Made by a program: the position numbers and the translations under genes. A stretch of DNA of 17,007 nucleotides from SHZI01 sp038214295 (GTDB taxonomy: Bacteria; Pseudomonadota; Gammaproteobacteria; Steroidobacterales; GCA-2729495), in NCBI GenBank assembly GCA_038214295.1, contig JBBQSA010000059.1:1-17007 (forward strand), read 5' to 3'. Numbering within the stretch: position 1 is the stretch's first letter; each line of letters begins with the position of its first letter. Under the pieces are notes generated by a model. It was not told the DNA's origin and searched no databases. It was given only the letters and a program-made list of their open reading frames with translations. Positions 1 to 6,255 of the stretch are shown here, in pieces.

Positions 1-88
1 CCCCCCCGTGGGGGCCCCCTCTTTTCGTTTTTTCCACTTGCGTTGTTGGGGTTGTTACTTTTTGGAGTCACCGCCCGACGCGTCATCT
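1..88 (-). other. Window-edge segment with an uncertain partial ORF
   Basis: No recognisable gene is present here. On the minus strand an ATG at 84-86 opens a frame that stays open for 28 codons to the window edge. The predicted start is MTRRAVTPKSNN and the rest is hydrophilic, rich in Asn, Lys, Arg and Pro. It could be the cytoplasmic N-terminus of a protein that continues outside the window. There is no convincing ribosome binding site before it, and the frame is too short to judge. The first seven bases are a run of C followed by a G-rich stretch, with no U-rich tail that would make it a terminator. Confidence 0.2.
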
Positions 89-160
89 CTAACGCTTTTT
101 CTTCGCAGCCTTCTTCTTGGTGGTCTTCTTCTTCGATGCAGCCTTTTTCTTCGTAGCCAT
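89..160 (-). CDS. 23-residue lysine-rich, histone-H1-tail-like small protein
   Basis: This is a short frame with a regular composition: Met-Ala-Thr, then four KKK blocks (residues 4-6, 10-12, 15-17, 20-22) separated by AAS, TT and AA, ending in Arg and a TAG stop. Twelve of 23 residues are Lys, and every other residue except Met and Arg is Ala, Thr or Ser. A strong Shine-Dalgarno GGAGAG (168-173) lies 7 bases before the ATG, and a plausible promoter lies further upstream. The composition resembles the Lys/Ala-rich tails of bacterial H1-like proteins (AlgP, Hc-type), but here it stands alone without a globular domain. By analogy it would bind nucleic acid through charge; that function is inferred. 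It lies 111 bases downstream of fau on the same strand. The main alternative is a chance frame, but the ribosome binding site and the codon pattern argue against that. Confidence 0.6.
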   Translation of the reverse strand: MATKKKAASKKKTTKKKAAKKKR

Positions 161-196
161 AGTTTTACTCTCCGTGTCGGGGTAGACGGGGCTGAG

Positions 197-226
197 TATA
201 TACAACAGTTTGCAAAATTCCAGCAA
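197..226 (-). promoter_or_regulatory. Putative sigma70-type promoter of the lysine-rich gene
   Basis: Read on the minus strand, a TTGCTG box (221-226) and a TATATA box (197-202) are separated by 18 bases. This would start transcription near 190, giving a leader of about 30 bases that contains the GGAGAG ribosome binding site. The stretch is clearly more AT-rich than its surroundings. An overlapping TATACT hexamer (195-200) is an alternative -10. There is no experimental support; this is a motif match only. Confidence 0.45.
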
Positions 227-271
227 GTGGGGACTTTTGCGCCTTGACGATGGTTGCGGGCAGACCACAAC

Positions 272-880
272 TCAATCGAAGCGATACGTCGTTGTCTCGG
301 TGACGACGGCGTCGAGGTGCACATCCCACTCTGCCGATGGCAGCGTGGGAACACGTTGCATGTCGAAGGCGAGCGCAACGAAGTGCGGCCGACAGGCGCT
401 GGAACGGTTCTTCATGAAGGCGAGCGTGCGGTCGTAATAGCCGCCTCCCATGCCGAGGCGGCAGCCATGGATATCGAACGCCACCAGGGGCGCGACGATC
501 ACGTCGAGCTGGATTGCGCGGCACCAGCGCCGCGGCGGCGCCACCGGCTCGAAGATGCCAAAGCGATTGGGCCGCAGTTCCACAGACTCGTCGAAGGGAG
601 CGAAGCGCAGCCTGTTGCCGGTGAGTACGGGCAGGAACACCGCGCGGCCGCGGCGCCAAGCCTGGACCGCGAGGGAAGTGCAGTCGAGCTCGCCGCGCGT
701 CGGGAGGTAGAGGGCCAGGCGGGCCGCGCGGGCCATTACGGGGAGGGACCACAGCCGGTGCACGGCTTGGGAAGCGGCCGCGCGGGCTTCAGCAGGGGGC
801 AGTGCGGCCCGCTGTTTGCGCAAGTCGCGCCGGATACCAGCCTTGTCGCCGGTCGGGTCGCTGATGGGGGCCATCGACAT
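272..880 (-). CDS. fau: 5-formyltetrahydrofolate cyclo-ligase
   Basis: A 202-residue protein of the 5-FCL/YgfA family. It uses ATP to convert 5-formyl-THF into 5,10-methenyl-THF, returning a stored or inhibitory folate to the one-carbon pool in the cytoplasm. The family signature is intact: PLVAFDIHGCRLGMGGGYYD at residues 131-150, preceded by NRFGIFEP (105-112). Basic residues near the N-terminus (KAGIRRDLRKQR, 13-24) fit the usual ATP-binding start. The length is normal for the family. The start at 880 has no obvious Shine-Dalgarno; a second ATG two codons in is equally possible. The gene lies 20 bases after the 3' end of 6S RNA on the same strand, as in E. coli, where the two are co-transcribed. 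Its product counteracts a by-product of the folate cycle that the gcv genes at the right feed. Confidence 0.95.
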   Translation of the reverse strand: MSMAPISDPTGDKAGIRRDLRKQRAALPPAEARAAASQAVHRLWSLPVMARAARLALYLPTRGELDCTSLAVQAWRRGRAVFLPVLTGNRLRFAPFDESVELRPNRFGIFEPVAPPRRWCRAIQLDVIVAPLVAFDIHGCRLGMGGGYYDRTLAFMKNRSSACRPHFVALAFDMQRVPTLPSAEWDVHLDAVVTETTTYRFD

Positions 881-900
881 GCCGATGCGGGGTGGGGGGA

Positions 901-1102
901 GGTCTCTCCCGCCTGTGCCGGTGCGGCCTGCTGCTCTCAGACCAAGAGCATCAGGTGGGACCAGAAGCGGCAGAGCAGGCTTCCCGCGTGGGCCCGGAGG
1001 TCCAGGCGGTCGTGCACAAACTGCCGGCAGTACGCAGTCCCGAAAGCGCGATTAAGGGTCGAGAGACCTATCAAGCCGCTGTCGAACACCGCAGGAGAGA
1101 CC
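901..1102 (-). ncRNA. ssrS: 6S RNA
   Basis: The 6S RNA gene, predicted 202 nt. 6S RNA mimics an open promoter, binds sigma70-RNA polymerase and dampens transcription in stationary phase. Evidence: (1) position between zapA and fau on the same strand, as in E. coli; (2) the ends pair, 5' GGTCTCTCCTGC (1091-1102) with 3' GCGGGAGAGACC (901-912), with one G-U; (3) inside this, AGCGGC near the 5' end pairs with GCCGCA near the 3' end, matching the second stem of the long rod; (4) a small hairpin GCTCT-N7-AGAGC (933-949) sits where E. coli 6S has a hairpin on the 3' side of the central bubble; (5) a perfect TATAAT lies 6 bases upstream of the predicted 5' end. It is somewhat longer than the E. coli RNA (about 184 nt). 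The terminal loop was not folded in detail. Confidence 0.9.
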
Positions 1103-1108
1103 AAGCTG

Positions 1109-1114
1109 ATTATA
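1109..1114 (-). promoter_or_regulatory. -10 element of the 6S RNA promoter
   Basis: A consensus TATAAT on the minus strand. Transcription would start at about 1102, exactly at the first base of the closing stem of 6S RNA. The best -35 candidate, TTCACA (1135-1140), is 20 bases away, which is longer than normal, so the -35 is uncertain. The promoter lies between the zapA stop codon and the RNA, so 6S RNA can be made independently of the zapA unit. Confidence 0.7.
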
Positions 1115-1154
1115 GGCAGACCCGGCAGGAAAAATGTGAACGGGGTCGTTGGAG

Positions 1155-1469
1155 CTAAAGGTCCAGCTGGCGGGTGGTCTGCAGCGCGCCCTCGACCCGC
1201 TCCCGCATGGCCTCGAGACGCAACCGCGCGTCACCCTCGAGGTTTTCGCCCCGGCTGCGGGAATGCAGCAGCTCGTTCGCCATGTTAAGGGCCGCCATGA
1301 CGGCGATCCGGTCCAGGCCGATCACCTTGCCGGTGTCCCGGATCTCCCGCATCTTGCGGTTGAGGAGTTCCGCCGAGTCCAGCAAGGCCCCCCGCTCGCT
1401 GGCGGGACAGGCGATTTGGTATTCCTTCTCGAGAATCTTGATGTTGACCTGGGAAATGGCATCCGTCAC
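1155..1469 (-). CDS. zapA: Cell division protein ZapA
   Basis: A 104-residue ZapA-family protein. ZapA binds FtsZ directly, cross-links its filaments and stabilises the Z-ring at mid-cell. The N-terminal half has the ZapA globular pattern (VNIKILEKEYQIACP, residues 8-22, then LLDSAELLNRKMREIRDTG, 29-47). A helical region follows (RIAVMAALNMANELLHS, 54-70), and the charged C-terminal part is suited to the family's coiled-coil dimer. Length is typical. Its ATG overlaps the stop of the upstream coiled-coil gene by four bases (ATGA, 1466-1469), implying translational coupling. It is followed by 6S RNA and fau, the standard gammaproteobacterial order. Confidence 0.95.
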   Translation of the reverse strand: MTDAISQVNIKILEKEYQIACPASERGALLDSAELLNRKMREIRDTGKVIGLDRIAVMAALNMANELLHSRSRGENLEGDARLRLEAMRERVEGALQTTRQLDL

Positions 1470-1696
1470 GAACCGTGCTCCATGGCTTTCAGGCGGCCAA
1501 TTATCGCCTCGACACGCGACCGGACCTGCTCGTTCTTCTGCAGCAGGGTGGCCCGTTCGGCAATCAGGTTGTCCTGGCGCTGGCGCAGGGAACGGTTCTC
1601 TTCCTTGAGCTGGCTGGTGATGACGACGAGCTCATCGAGCCGACGCTCCAGCCGCTCCAGTTCCCGGGTGAACGTCTTTTCCAATGAGTCGGTCAT
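1466..1696 (-). CDS. Small coiled-coil protein, TIGR02449/ZapB-like
   Basis: A 76-residue protein that is almost entirely one predicted coiled coil. Hydrophobic residues recur in heptads through LERLERRLDELVVITSQLKE (residues 13-32) and on to about residue 70, with no Cys and many Glu, Arg and Gln. Genes of this kind next to zapA are described as the TIGR02449 family in many gammaproteobacteria. They resemble ZapB, which bridges ZapA and the Z-ring. The division role is inferred from the ZapA coupling. It is the first gene of the leftward unit. The start has no Shine-Dalgarno (GACTTC precedes the ATG), and the best promoter places the transcript start on the A of the ATG, so the message may be leaderless. 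Confidence 0.85.
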   Translation of the reverse strand: MTDSLEKTFTRELERLERRLDELVVITSQLKEENRSLRQRQDNLIAERATLLQKNEQVRSRVEAIIGRLKAMEHGS

Positions 1697-1702
1697 GAAG
1701 TC

Positions 1703-1732
1703 AATATAGTGTCACCCCGCAGCCACGGTCAA
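1703..1732 (-). promoter_or_regulatory. Promoter of the coiled-coil/zapA unit
   Basis: On the minus strand TTGACC (1727-1732) and TATATT (1703-1708) are separated by 18 bases, a good sigma70-type match. Six bases separate the -10 from the ATG at 1696, so transcription is expected to start at or within a base or two of the start codon. Confidence 0.65.
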
Positions 1733-1740
1733 ATGCGCAG

Positions 1741-1753
1741 CCGCACGGTGCGG
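1741..1753. promoter_or_regulatory. Perfect 13-bp inverted repeat between divergent promoters
   Basis: CCGCAC-G-GTGCGG is a perfect palindrome with a one-base centre. It sits just upstream of the -10 of the rightward promoter and behind the -35 of the leftward promoter. That position suits an operator for a dimeric regulator, but in GC-rich DNA a 6-bp arm can arise by chance, and no regulator can be assigned. Confidence 0.3.
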
Positions 1754-1756
1754 TGC

Positions 1757-1762
1757 TAGGAT
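1757..1762 (+). promoter_or_regulatory. Possible extended -10 of the ygfB-pepP-ubi promoter
   Basis: TGCTAGGAT contains a TGn extension (1754-1756) followed by TAGGAT. Transcription would start near 1769, about 12 bases before the ygfB ATG. No good -35 is seen 17 bases upstream; an extended -10 can partly compensate for that. The gap between the divergent genes is only 84 bases, so the rightward promoter must lie in this segment or inside the leftward gene. Confidence 0.35.
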
Positions 1763-1780
1763 TGCGGGCGGTTCTGGAAG

Positions 1781-2410
1781 ATGTCAAAAGACCCGACGAG
1801 TCACGATTTCCCGTCCTACGACGCCATTGACCAGGCCCTGCGGCGCGCGGAGGCTGCGTCGGACGCCGCCGAAGCCCACGGGAGCCTCTGCGGGCTGGTC
1901 TGCGCCCTTGGCGACAGTGGCCTGTCCATCTGGCTCGCCGAAACCCTGGCCGAAACTGGGGCCGAAACTGGGGCCGACATCCCGGCCGATTCACCCGCCA
2001 ATGCGGTCGTCGCCGGGCAGACGAGGGCCATCCTGGGCACCCTGGCAGCCAGCACGCGAGCGGCGCTGGAGGGCGCTGAAATGTCGTTCCAGCCCCTGTT
2101 GCTGGCCGATGAAGAGCCGCTGGCCGAGCGCGTCGATGGCCTTGCCCAGTGGTGCCAGGGATTCAACCACGGGCTGTTCGTGGCGGCGCGGATCAGCTCT
2201 GCCGAGGCCGAGGTCGACAGCGGCAACACGGCCGAGGTCGTCCACGATTTCGGCGAGTTGGCCCAGGTGTCCGTCGGTGACGACGAGCCCGATGCGGACG
2301 GCGAGGCGGCCTATGCCGAACTCGTGGAGTATGTCCGCGTCGGCGTCCAGCTCGTGTACGAGGAACTGGCGGCCGTCCGCCAGCGAATTGAAGCCGCCGG
2401 CCAGCATTGA
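1781..2410 (+). CDS. ygfB: YgfB/UPF0149 family protein
   Basis: A 209-residue protein of the UPF0149 (YgfB/YecA) family. The typical HGSLCGLVCAL motif is at residues 33-43, followed by the helical core with LAQWCQGFNHGLF (121-133), and the EYVRVGVQLVYEEL motif near the C-terminus matches the E. coli YgfB ending. The biochemical role of the family is not settled. Its gene is conserved between zapA and pepP in gammaproteobacteria, as here. It is divergent from the coiled-coil gene and 10 bases before pepP. The ATG is preceded by GGAAG with almost no spacer, a poor ribosome binding site. An in-frame 12-bp tandem duplication adds a repeated Ala-Glu-Thr-Gly segment near residue 55. Confidence 0.9.
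   Translation: MSKDPTSHDFPSYDAIDQALRRAEAASDAAEAHGSLCGLVCALGDSGLSIWLAETLAETGAETGADIPADSPANAVVAGQTRAILGTLAASTRAALEGAEMSFQPLLLADEEPLAERVDGLAQWCQGFNHGLFVAARISSAEAEVDSGNTAEVVHDFGELAQVSVGDDEPDADGEAAYAELVEYVRVGVQLVYEELAAVRQRIEAAGQH
1937..1972 (+). repeat. 12-bp in-frame tandem repeat inside ygfB
   Basis: Two perfect units GCCGAAACTGGG (1949-1960 and 1961-1972) follow a diverged unit GCCGAAACCCTG (1937-1948). They encode AETL-AETG-AETG. The period keeps the reading frame, so copy number could change without destroying the gene. Confidence 0.85.
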
Positions 2411-2420
2411 CGCCGACCTT

Positions 2421-3734
2421 ATGAACAGCGATGAATTTCTCCGCCGCCGCCGGCAGCTGATGCGCATGATGGGCAAGGGCGCCCTCGCGATCCTGCCGGC
2501 CGCCCAGACCCGGGTCCGCAACCGGGACGTGCTCTACCCCTATCGCCAGGACAGCGACTTCTACTACCTGACCGGGTTCGCAGAACCCGACGCGGTGGCG
2601 GTCCTCGTCCCCGGCCGGCCGGAGGGGGAGTACCTCCTGTTCTGCCGGGAACGCGATCCCGAGAAGGAAACCTGGGACGGCACCCGCACCGGCCCGGACA
2701 ACGCCGTGGCTCGCTACGGGGCCGACGCCGCCTATCCGATTGGCGCGGTTGATGATGTGCTGCCGCGGATCGTGGGCTGCTCAGAGCGCGTCTTCTATTC
2801 GATGGGCGCCCATCCGGATTTCGATCAGCGGCTCCTTGGCTGGGTCGCCAGCCTCCGCACCCGGGGTGGTACCGGCGCCCACACGCCGGACGAGTTCATT
2901 GCCCTCGATCACTTTCTGCATGACCTGCGGCTGTACAAGAGTCGCGACGAGGTCGGCACGCTGCGCCGCTCGGCGCGCATCGCAGTGCAGGCCCACCGCC
3001 GGGCCATGAGCATGTGCCGGCCCGGCCTGTTTGAGTACCAGATCGAGGCGGAATTCATGCACGAATTCCGCGTCCACGGGGCACAACCGTCCTACCTGCC
3101 CATCGTTGGATCGGGAGCGAATTCCTGCATCCTGCATTACCACGCAAACGACCGGCGCATGGAGGATGGCGACCTGCTATTGGTGGACGCCGGCTGCGAG
3201 TACAACTACTACGCCTCGGACGTCACCCGCACCTACCCGGTCAACGGCCGCTTCACGCCGGAGCAGCGGGCCATCTACGAAATCGTCCTCGAGGCCCACG
3301 AGGCGGCGCTGGCCGCCGTGGCGCCCGGCAATTCCTGGAGCGAGCCCCACGAGGCGGCCGTGCGCTGCGTGACACGGGGCCTCAAAAAGATTGGCTTGCT
3401 TGAGGGCTCGGTCGCCGGGCTGATCCGGAGCCGTGCGTACCAGAAATTCTTCATGCACCGTACCGGCCACTGGCTGGGCATGGACGTGCACGACGTGGGC
3501 GACTACAAGATCGCAGACCAGTGGCGGGTGCTGGAGCCCGGTATGGTGCTGACCGTGGAACCGGGGATCTATATTCCGGCAGGCACCAAGGGCGTACCGA
3601 AGCGCTGGTGGAACATCGGAGTGCGCATCGAGGACGATGTGCTGGTGACCCGCGAGGGCTCCGAAGTGCTCACCCGGGATCTGCCCCGGGACCCTGATGT
3701 GCTGGAAGCCATGATCGGCGCTTCCGCCGCATGA
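2421..3734 (+). CDS. pepP: Xaa-Pro aminopeptidase (aminopeptidase P)
   Basis: A 437-residue M24B metallopeptidase that removes an N-terminal residue preceding proline. The N-terminal creatinase-like domain contains YPYRQDSDFYYLTGFAEP (39-56). The C-terminal pita-bread domain carries all five dinuclear metal ligands: D256 and D267 (LLVDAGCEY...ASDVTRTYP), H350 (RTGHWLGMDVHDVG), E380 (TVEPGIY) and E404 (VRIEDD). The supporting histidines H239 and H357 are also present. Length and layout match E. coli PepP (441). The frame is open far upstream, but this ATG aligns with the family start and lies 10 bases after ygfB. No Shine-Dalgarno is visible, so translation may depend on coupling. It overlaps ubiH by four bases. 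A direct role in ubiquinone synthesis is not implied, only conserved linkage. Confidence 0.96.
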   Translation: MNSDEFLRRRRQLMRMMGKGALAILPAAQTRVRNRDVLYPYRQDSDFYYLTGFAEPDAVAVLVPGRPEGEYLLFCRERDPEKETWDGTRTGPDNAVARYGADAAYPIGAVDDVLPRIVGCSERVFYSMGAHPDFDQRLLGWVASLRTRGGTGAHTPDEFIALDHFLHDLRLYKSRDEVGTLRRSARIAVQAHRRAMSMCRPGLFEYQIEAEFMHEFRVHGAQPSYLPIVGSGANSCILHYHANDRRMEDGDLLLVDAGCEYNYYASDVTRTYPVNGRFTPEQRAIYEIVLEAHEAALAAVAPGNSWSEPHEAAVRCVTRGLKKIGLLEGSVAGLIRSRAYQKFFMHRTGHWLGMDVHDVGDYKIADQWRVLEPGMVLTVEPGIYIPAGTKGVPKRWWNIGVRIEDDVLVTREGSEVLTRDLPRDPDVLEAMIGASAA

Positions 3735-5002
3735 CCACCCGGAACGCCCCGGACCCCGTGGACTGCGATGTGCTGATCGCGGGTGGCGGCATGGTCGGTG
3801 CCAGCCTCGCCGTGGCCCTTTCTGGCCTGCCCCTTAAGGTCACCGTTGTCGAGGCGATCCGCCCGGGCGATCCGGGCCAGCCGAGTTTCGATGCCCGGAC
3901 CACCGCCTTGTCCCGGAGCAGCCGGCGCATCCTCGGCACCCTCGGCGTGTGGCCGTTGGTCGCCGCCAACGCCACCCCGATCGGGCGGATCCACGTCTCG
4001 GAAAGGGGCCGCCTCGGCACGACAGTCATCGACGGGGACAAGGAGGGCGGCGAGCCCCTGGGCTACGTACTCGAAAACCGCCTGCTCGGTGGCGCACTGT
4101 GGCGCCTGCTCGGCACGGCCGGCCAGGTCGAGGTGCGGGCGCCGGCCACGGTCGCCGGCATCGTCAGCGGCCCGGACGCATTGCAGGTGGAGGTCCGGCA
4201 GGACGGCGCCACCAACCAGGTGCGCACCCGTCTCCTCGTCGTCGCAGACGGGGCCCGCTCGTCGCTGCGGGAGGCCCTCGGCATCGGCGCGCGCCACCGG
4301 CCCTACGAGCAGACTGCCATCGTCGGCAACGTTGCCCTGGAGACAGTCAGCCCGGACCCGGGCCGAAGTTCCGCCGCGGGGAGCACCGCCTACGAGCGCT
4401 TTACGCCGGACGGCCCGCTGGCCCTGCTCCCCGCCGGCGCCGGCCGTTACGTCTTCGTTCTCACGCGGCGTGCCGCCGTTGCAGATGACGTGGCCGCCCT
4501 GTCGGATCGTGATTTCCTCGAGCTGCTCCAGCGGGAATTTGGTTTTCGCCTGGGGCGCTTTGCGCGCGTAGGCCAGCGCCACAGCTATCCGCTGGAACTG
4601 GTGGCGGCCGAGGCTGTCACGGCGCACCGGGTGGCCCTGATCGGCAACGCGGCCCACGGCCTCCACCCGGTCGCCGGCCAGGGCTACAACCTCGGCCTGC
4701 GCGATGCCGCCGCGCTCGCCGAGCTCATTGCCGGGGAGGCACGGCGGGCCGCTGGCGCCGGGGATTCCGGGGGCGCGGCGCTACTGGATGCCTATGCAAC
4801 GTGGCGCCGACCCGACCAGCAGAAGGTCGTGGCCTTCACCGACGGCCTGATCCGGCTGTTCGGCCGCGACGGGCTTGGTCCCGTGCGCGGTCTTGGCCTC
4901 GCGCTATTCGACACGTTCCCCGGCGCCAAGAGCCTGCTTGCCCGGGAGACGATGGGCCTCGGCGGGCGGCGCTCGCTGCTGGTCCGGGGCCTGCCCCTGT
5001 GA
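3731..5002 (+). CDS. ubiH: 2-octaprenyl-6-methoxyphenol hydroxylase, UbiH
   Basis: A 423-residue FAD-dependent monooxygenase of the UbiH/COQ6 family. It hydroxylates the aromatic ring in aerobic ubiquinone synthesis, probably in the Ubi complex near the membrane. Motifs: dinucleotide-binding LIAGGGMVGASLA (15-27), the DG motif VVADGARSSLRE (170-181), and the FAD-ribityl motif IGNAAHGLHPVAGQGYNLGL (304-323). The Asn in place of the usual Asp of the GD motif is typical of UbiH. It starts with ATGA overlap on pepP, and its stop overlaps the GTG of the next gene. Substrate assignment as UbiH rather than another UbiH/I/F paralogue rests on this Asn, the HVSERGRLG (88-96) segment, and position directly after pepP. 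Confidence 0.93.
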   Translation: MTTRNAPDPVDCDVLIAGGGMVGASLAVALSGLPLKVTVVEAIRPGDPGQPSFDARTTALSRSSRRILGTLGVWPLVAANATPIGRIHVSERGRLGTTVIDGDKEGGEPLGYVLENRLLGGALWRLLGTAGQVEVRAPATVAGIVSGPDALQVEVRQDGATNQVRTRLLVVADGARSSLREALGIGARHRPYEQTAIVGNVALETVSPDPGRSSAAGSTAYERFTPDGPLALLPAGAGRYVFVLTRRAAVADDVAALSDRDFLELLQREFGFRLGRFARVGQRHSYPLELVAAEAVTAHRVALIGNAAHGLHPVAGQGYNLGLRDAAALAELIAGEARRAAGAGDSGGAALLDAYATWRRPDQQKVVAFTDGLIRLFGRDGLGPVRGLGLALFDTFPGAKSLLARETMGLGGRRSLLVRGLPL

Positions 5003-6255
5003 AGGCTTACGACTACGATGTCCTGTTCGTCGGTGGCGGCATCGCAGGCCTCGCCTGCGCGGCCCTTCTCCGGCAGCAGCTGCGCGGGCGCCCGCAGCCC
5101 CTGCGCATCGGCATCCTCGAAGCGCAGGCACCGCCGCCCCTGGCGCCGGATGCGCCGACCGGCCTGCGCGTGTTCGCCATCAGCCCGGCAAGCCGGGCGA
5201 TCCTGGAGGCTGGCGGTGCCTGGGACGCTGTCCCGACGGACCGCCGGGCCGCCTTCGAGCGCATGCGCGTGTGGCAGGCCGGCGGCACTCCCCGGGGGCC
5301 GGGCAGCCTCGGCTTCGACGCGGCGGAGACCGGTTTGCGGGAGCTTGGCCACATCGTCGAGCACGACTGGCTGCGCCAGGCGCTGTGGAACGAACTCGCC
5401 GGTGCCGGCGACGCCGTCACGCTGCTCACGGGCGTGGCCCCCGTGGAGCTGCACCAGGAACCGGCGGCCATGTCCTTGCGGCTCGCCGACGGTGCACTAC
5501 ACCGCTGCCGCCTGCTGGTGGGCGCCGACGGCGCCGACTCCTGGACGCGCGGCCAGCTGCACATTCCGACGAACGCCCGCGACTATGGGCAGCTGGCGCT
5601 TGTCGGTCATGTGAGCAGCGAGAAGCCTCACGAACGCACGGCCTGGCAGTGCTTCACGCCCGAGGGTCCGGTCGCGCTGCTGCCCCTGGCCGACGGCCGC
5701 TCATCACTGGTCTGGTCGTGCTTCGAGGCCGGAGCGCGGGAACTGGCGGCACTGCCCGATGCGGAATTCGGCGCCAGGCTGACCGCCGCGACCGCCGGCG
5801 TCCTCGGCAGGCTGGTGCCGGCCACCCGGCGGCTCGCCGTGCCGCTGGCTGCAAGCCATACCCGTCGTTACACTGGCCCGCGCTTCGCCCTGATTGGCGA
5901 TGCCGCGCACCAGATCCACCCGCTGGCCGGCCAGGGAATCAACCTTGGCCTGCTCGACGCGGCGGTGCTCGCGGAGACCCTGGCCGCGCACCTGCTGGGT
6001 ACGCGACTTGCTGACCCGGGCGACGCGCTGGTGTTGCGCCGCTACGAGCGGCGTCGCAAGGGGCCCAATCTGCTGACGATGGCGGCGATGGAAGGACTGC
6101 ACCGCGTGTTTACCAGTGACTGGTCTGCCCTGACGCGCCTCGCCACCGCCGGTCTCGGGGCGGTGGACCGCCTGCCGTTGCTGAAGCGCCTGCTGGCCGA
6201 CCAGGCCACGGGGGCACGCCGGTCCGGCGCCCGGGAGCACCATGCAAGCCTATAA
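4999..6255 (+). CDS. ubiI: UbiH/UbiI/UbiF-family FAD-dependent hydroxylase, likely UbiI
   Basis: A 418-residue second ubiquinone-type hydroxylase. Motifs: VLFVGGGIAGLACA (8-21), VGADGADSWTRG (174-185), and LIGDAAHQIHPLAGQGINLG (298-317). Unlike its neighbour it keeps the usual GD. CFTPEGPVALLPL (218-230) and the late YERRRKGPNLLTMAAMEGLH segment are as in UbiI/UbiF. A GTG start at 4999 is chosen because it overlaps the ubiH stop (GTGA) and puts the FAD motif at the normal distance from the N-terminus. The frame is open further upstream, but that would add about 66 residues out of line with the family. Position after ubiH matches E. coli ubiI (C5 hydroxylation); UbiF or a broader-specificity enzyme cannot be excluded. 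It overlaps the next gene by 14 bases. Confidence 0.88.
   Translation: MKAYDYDVLFVGGGIAGLACAALLRQQLRGRPQPLRIGILEAQAPPPLAPDAPTGLRVFAISPASRAILEAGGAWDAVPTDRRAAFERMRVWQAGGTPRGPGSLGFDAAETGLRELGHIVEHDWLRQALWNELAGAGDAVTLLTGVAPVELHQEPAAMSLRLADGALHRCRLLVGADGADSWTRGQLHIPTNARDYGQLALVGHVSSEKPHERTAWQCFTPEGPVALLPLADGRSSLVWSCFEAGARELAALPDAEFGARLTAATAGVLGRLVPATRRLAVPLAASHTRRYTGPRFALIGDAAHQIHPLAGQGINLGLLDAAVLAETLAAHLLGTRLADPGDALVLRRYERRRKGPNLLTMAAMEGLHRVFTSDWSALTRLATAGLGAVDRLPLLKRLLADQATGARRSGAREHHASL

Noticed and set aside
55..100. Frameshift extension of the lysine-rich frame into the neighbouring frame ending in DDASGGDSKK
   Set aside because: A one-base shift would extend the protein by about a dozen residues, but nothing in the sequence (slippery site, homology) requires it, and the TAG is followed by an in-frame TGA.
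191..208. LexA (SOS) box-like sequence in the promoter of the lysine-rich gene
   Set aside because: CTG and CAG half-sites flank an AT-rich core, but the spacing is 11 bases instead of the 10 of the gammaproteobacterial consensus. It is not a proper match.
3569..4666. 365-codon minus-strand frame across pepP and ubiH
   Set aside because: It crosses two well-supported genes, has no recognisable motif and is Arg/Gly/Asp-rich, as expected of an antisense shadow.
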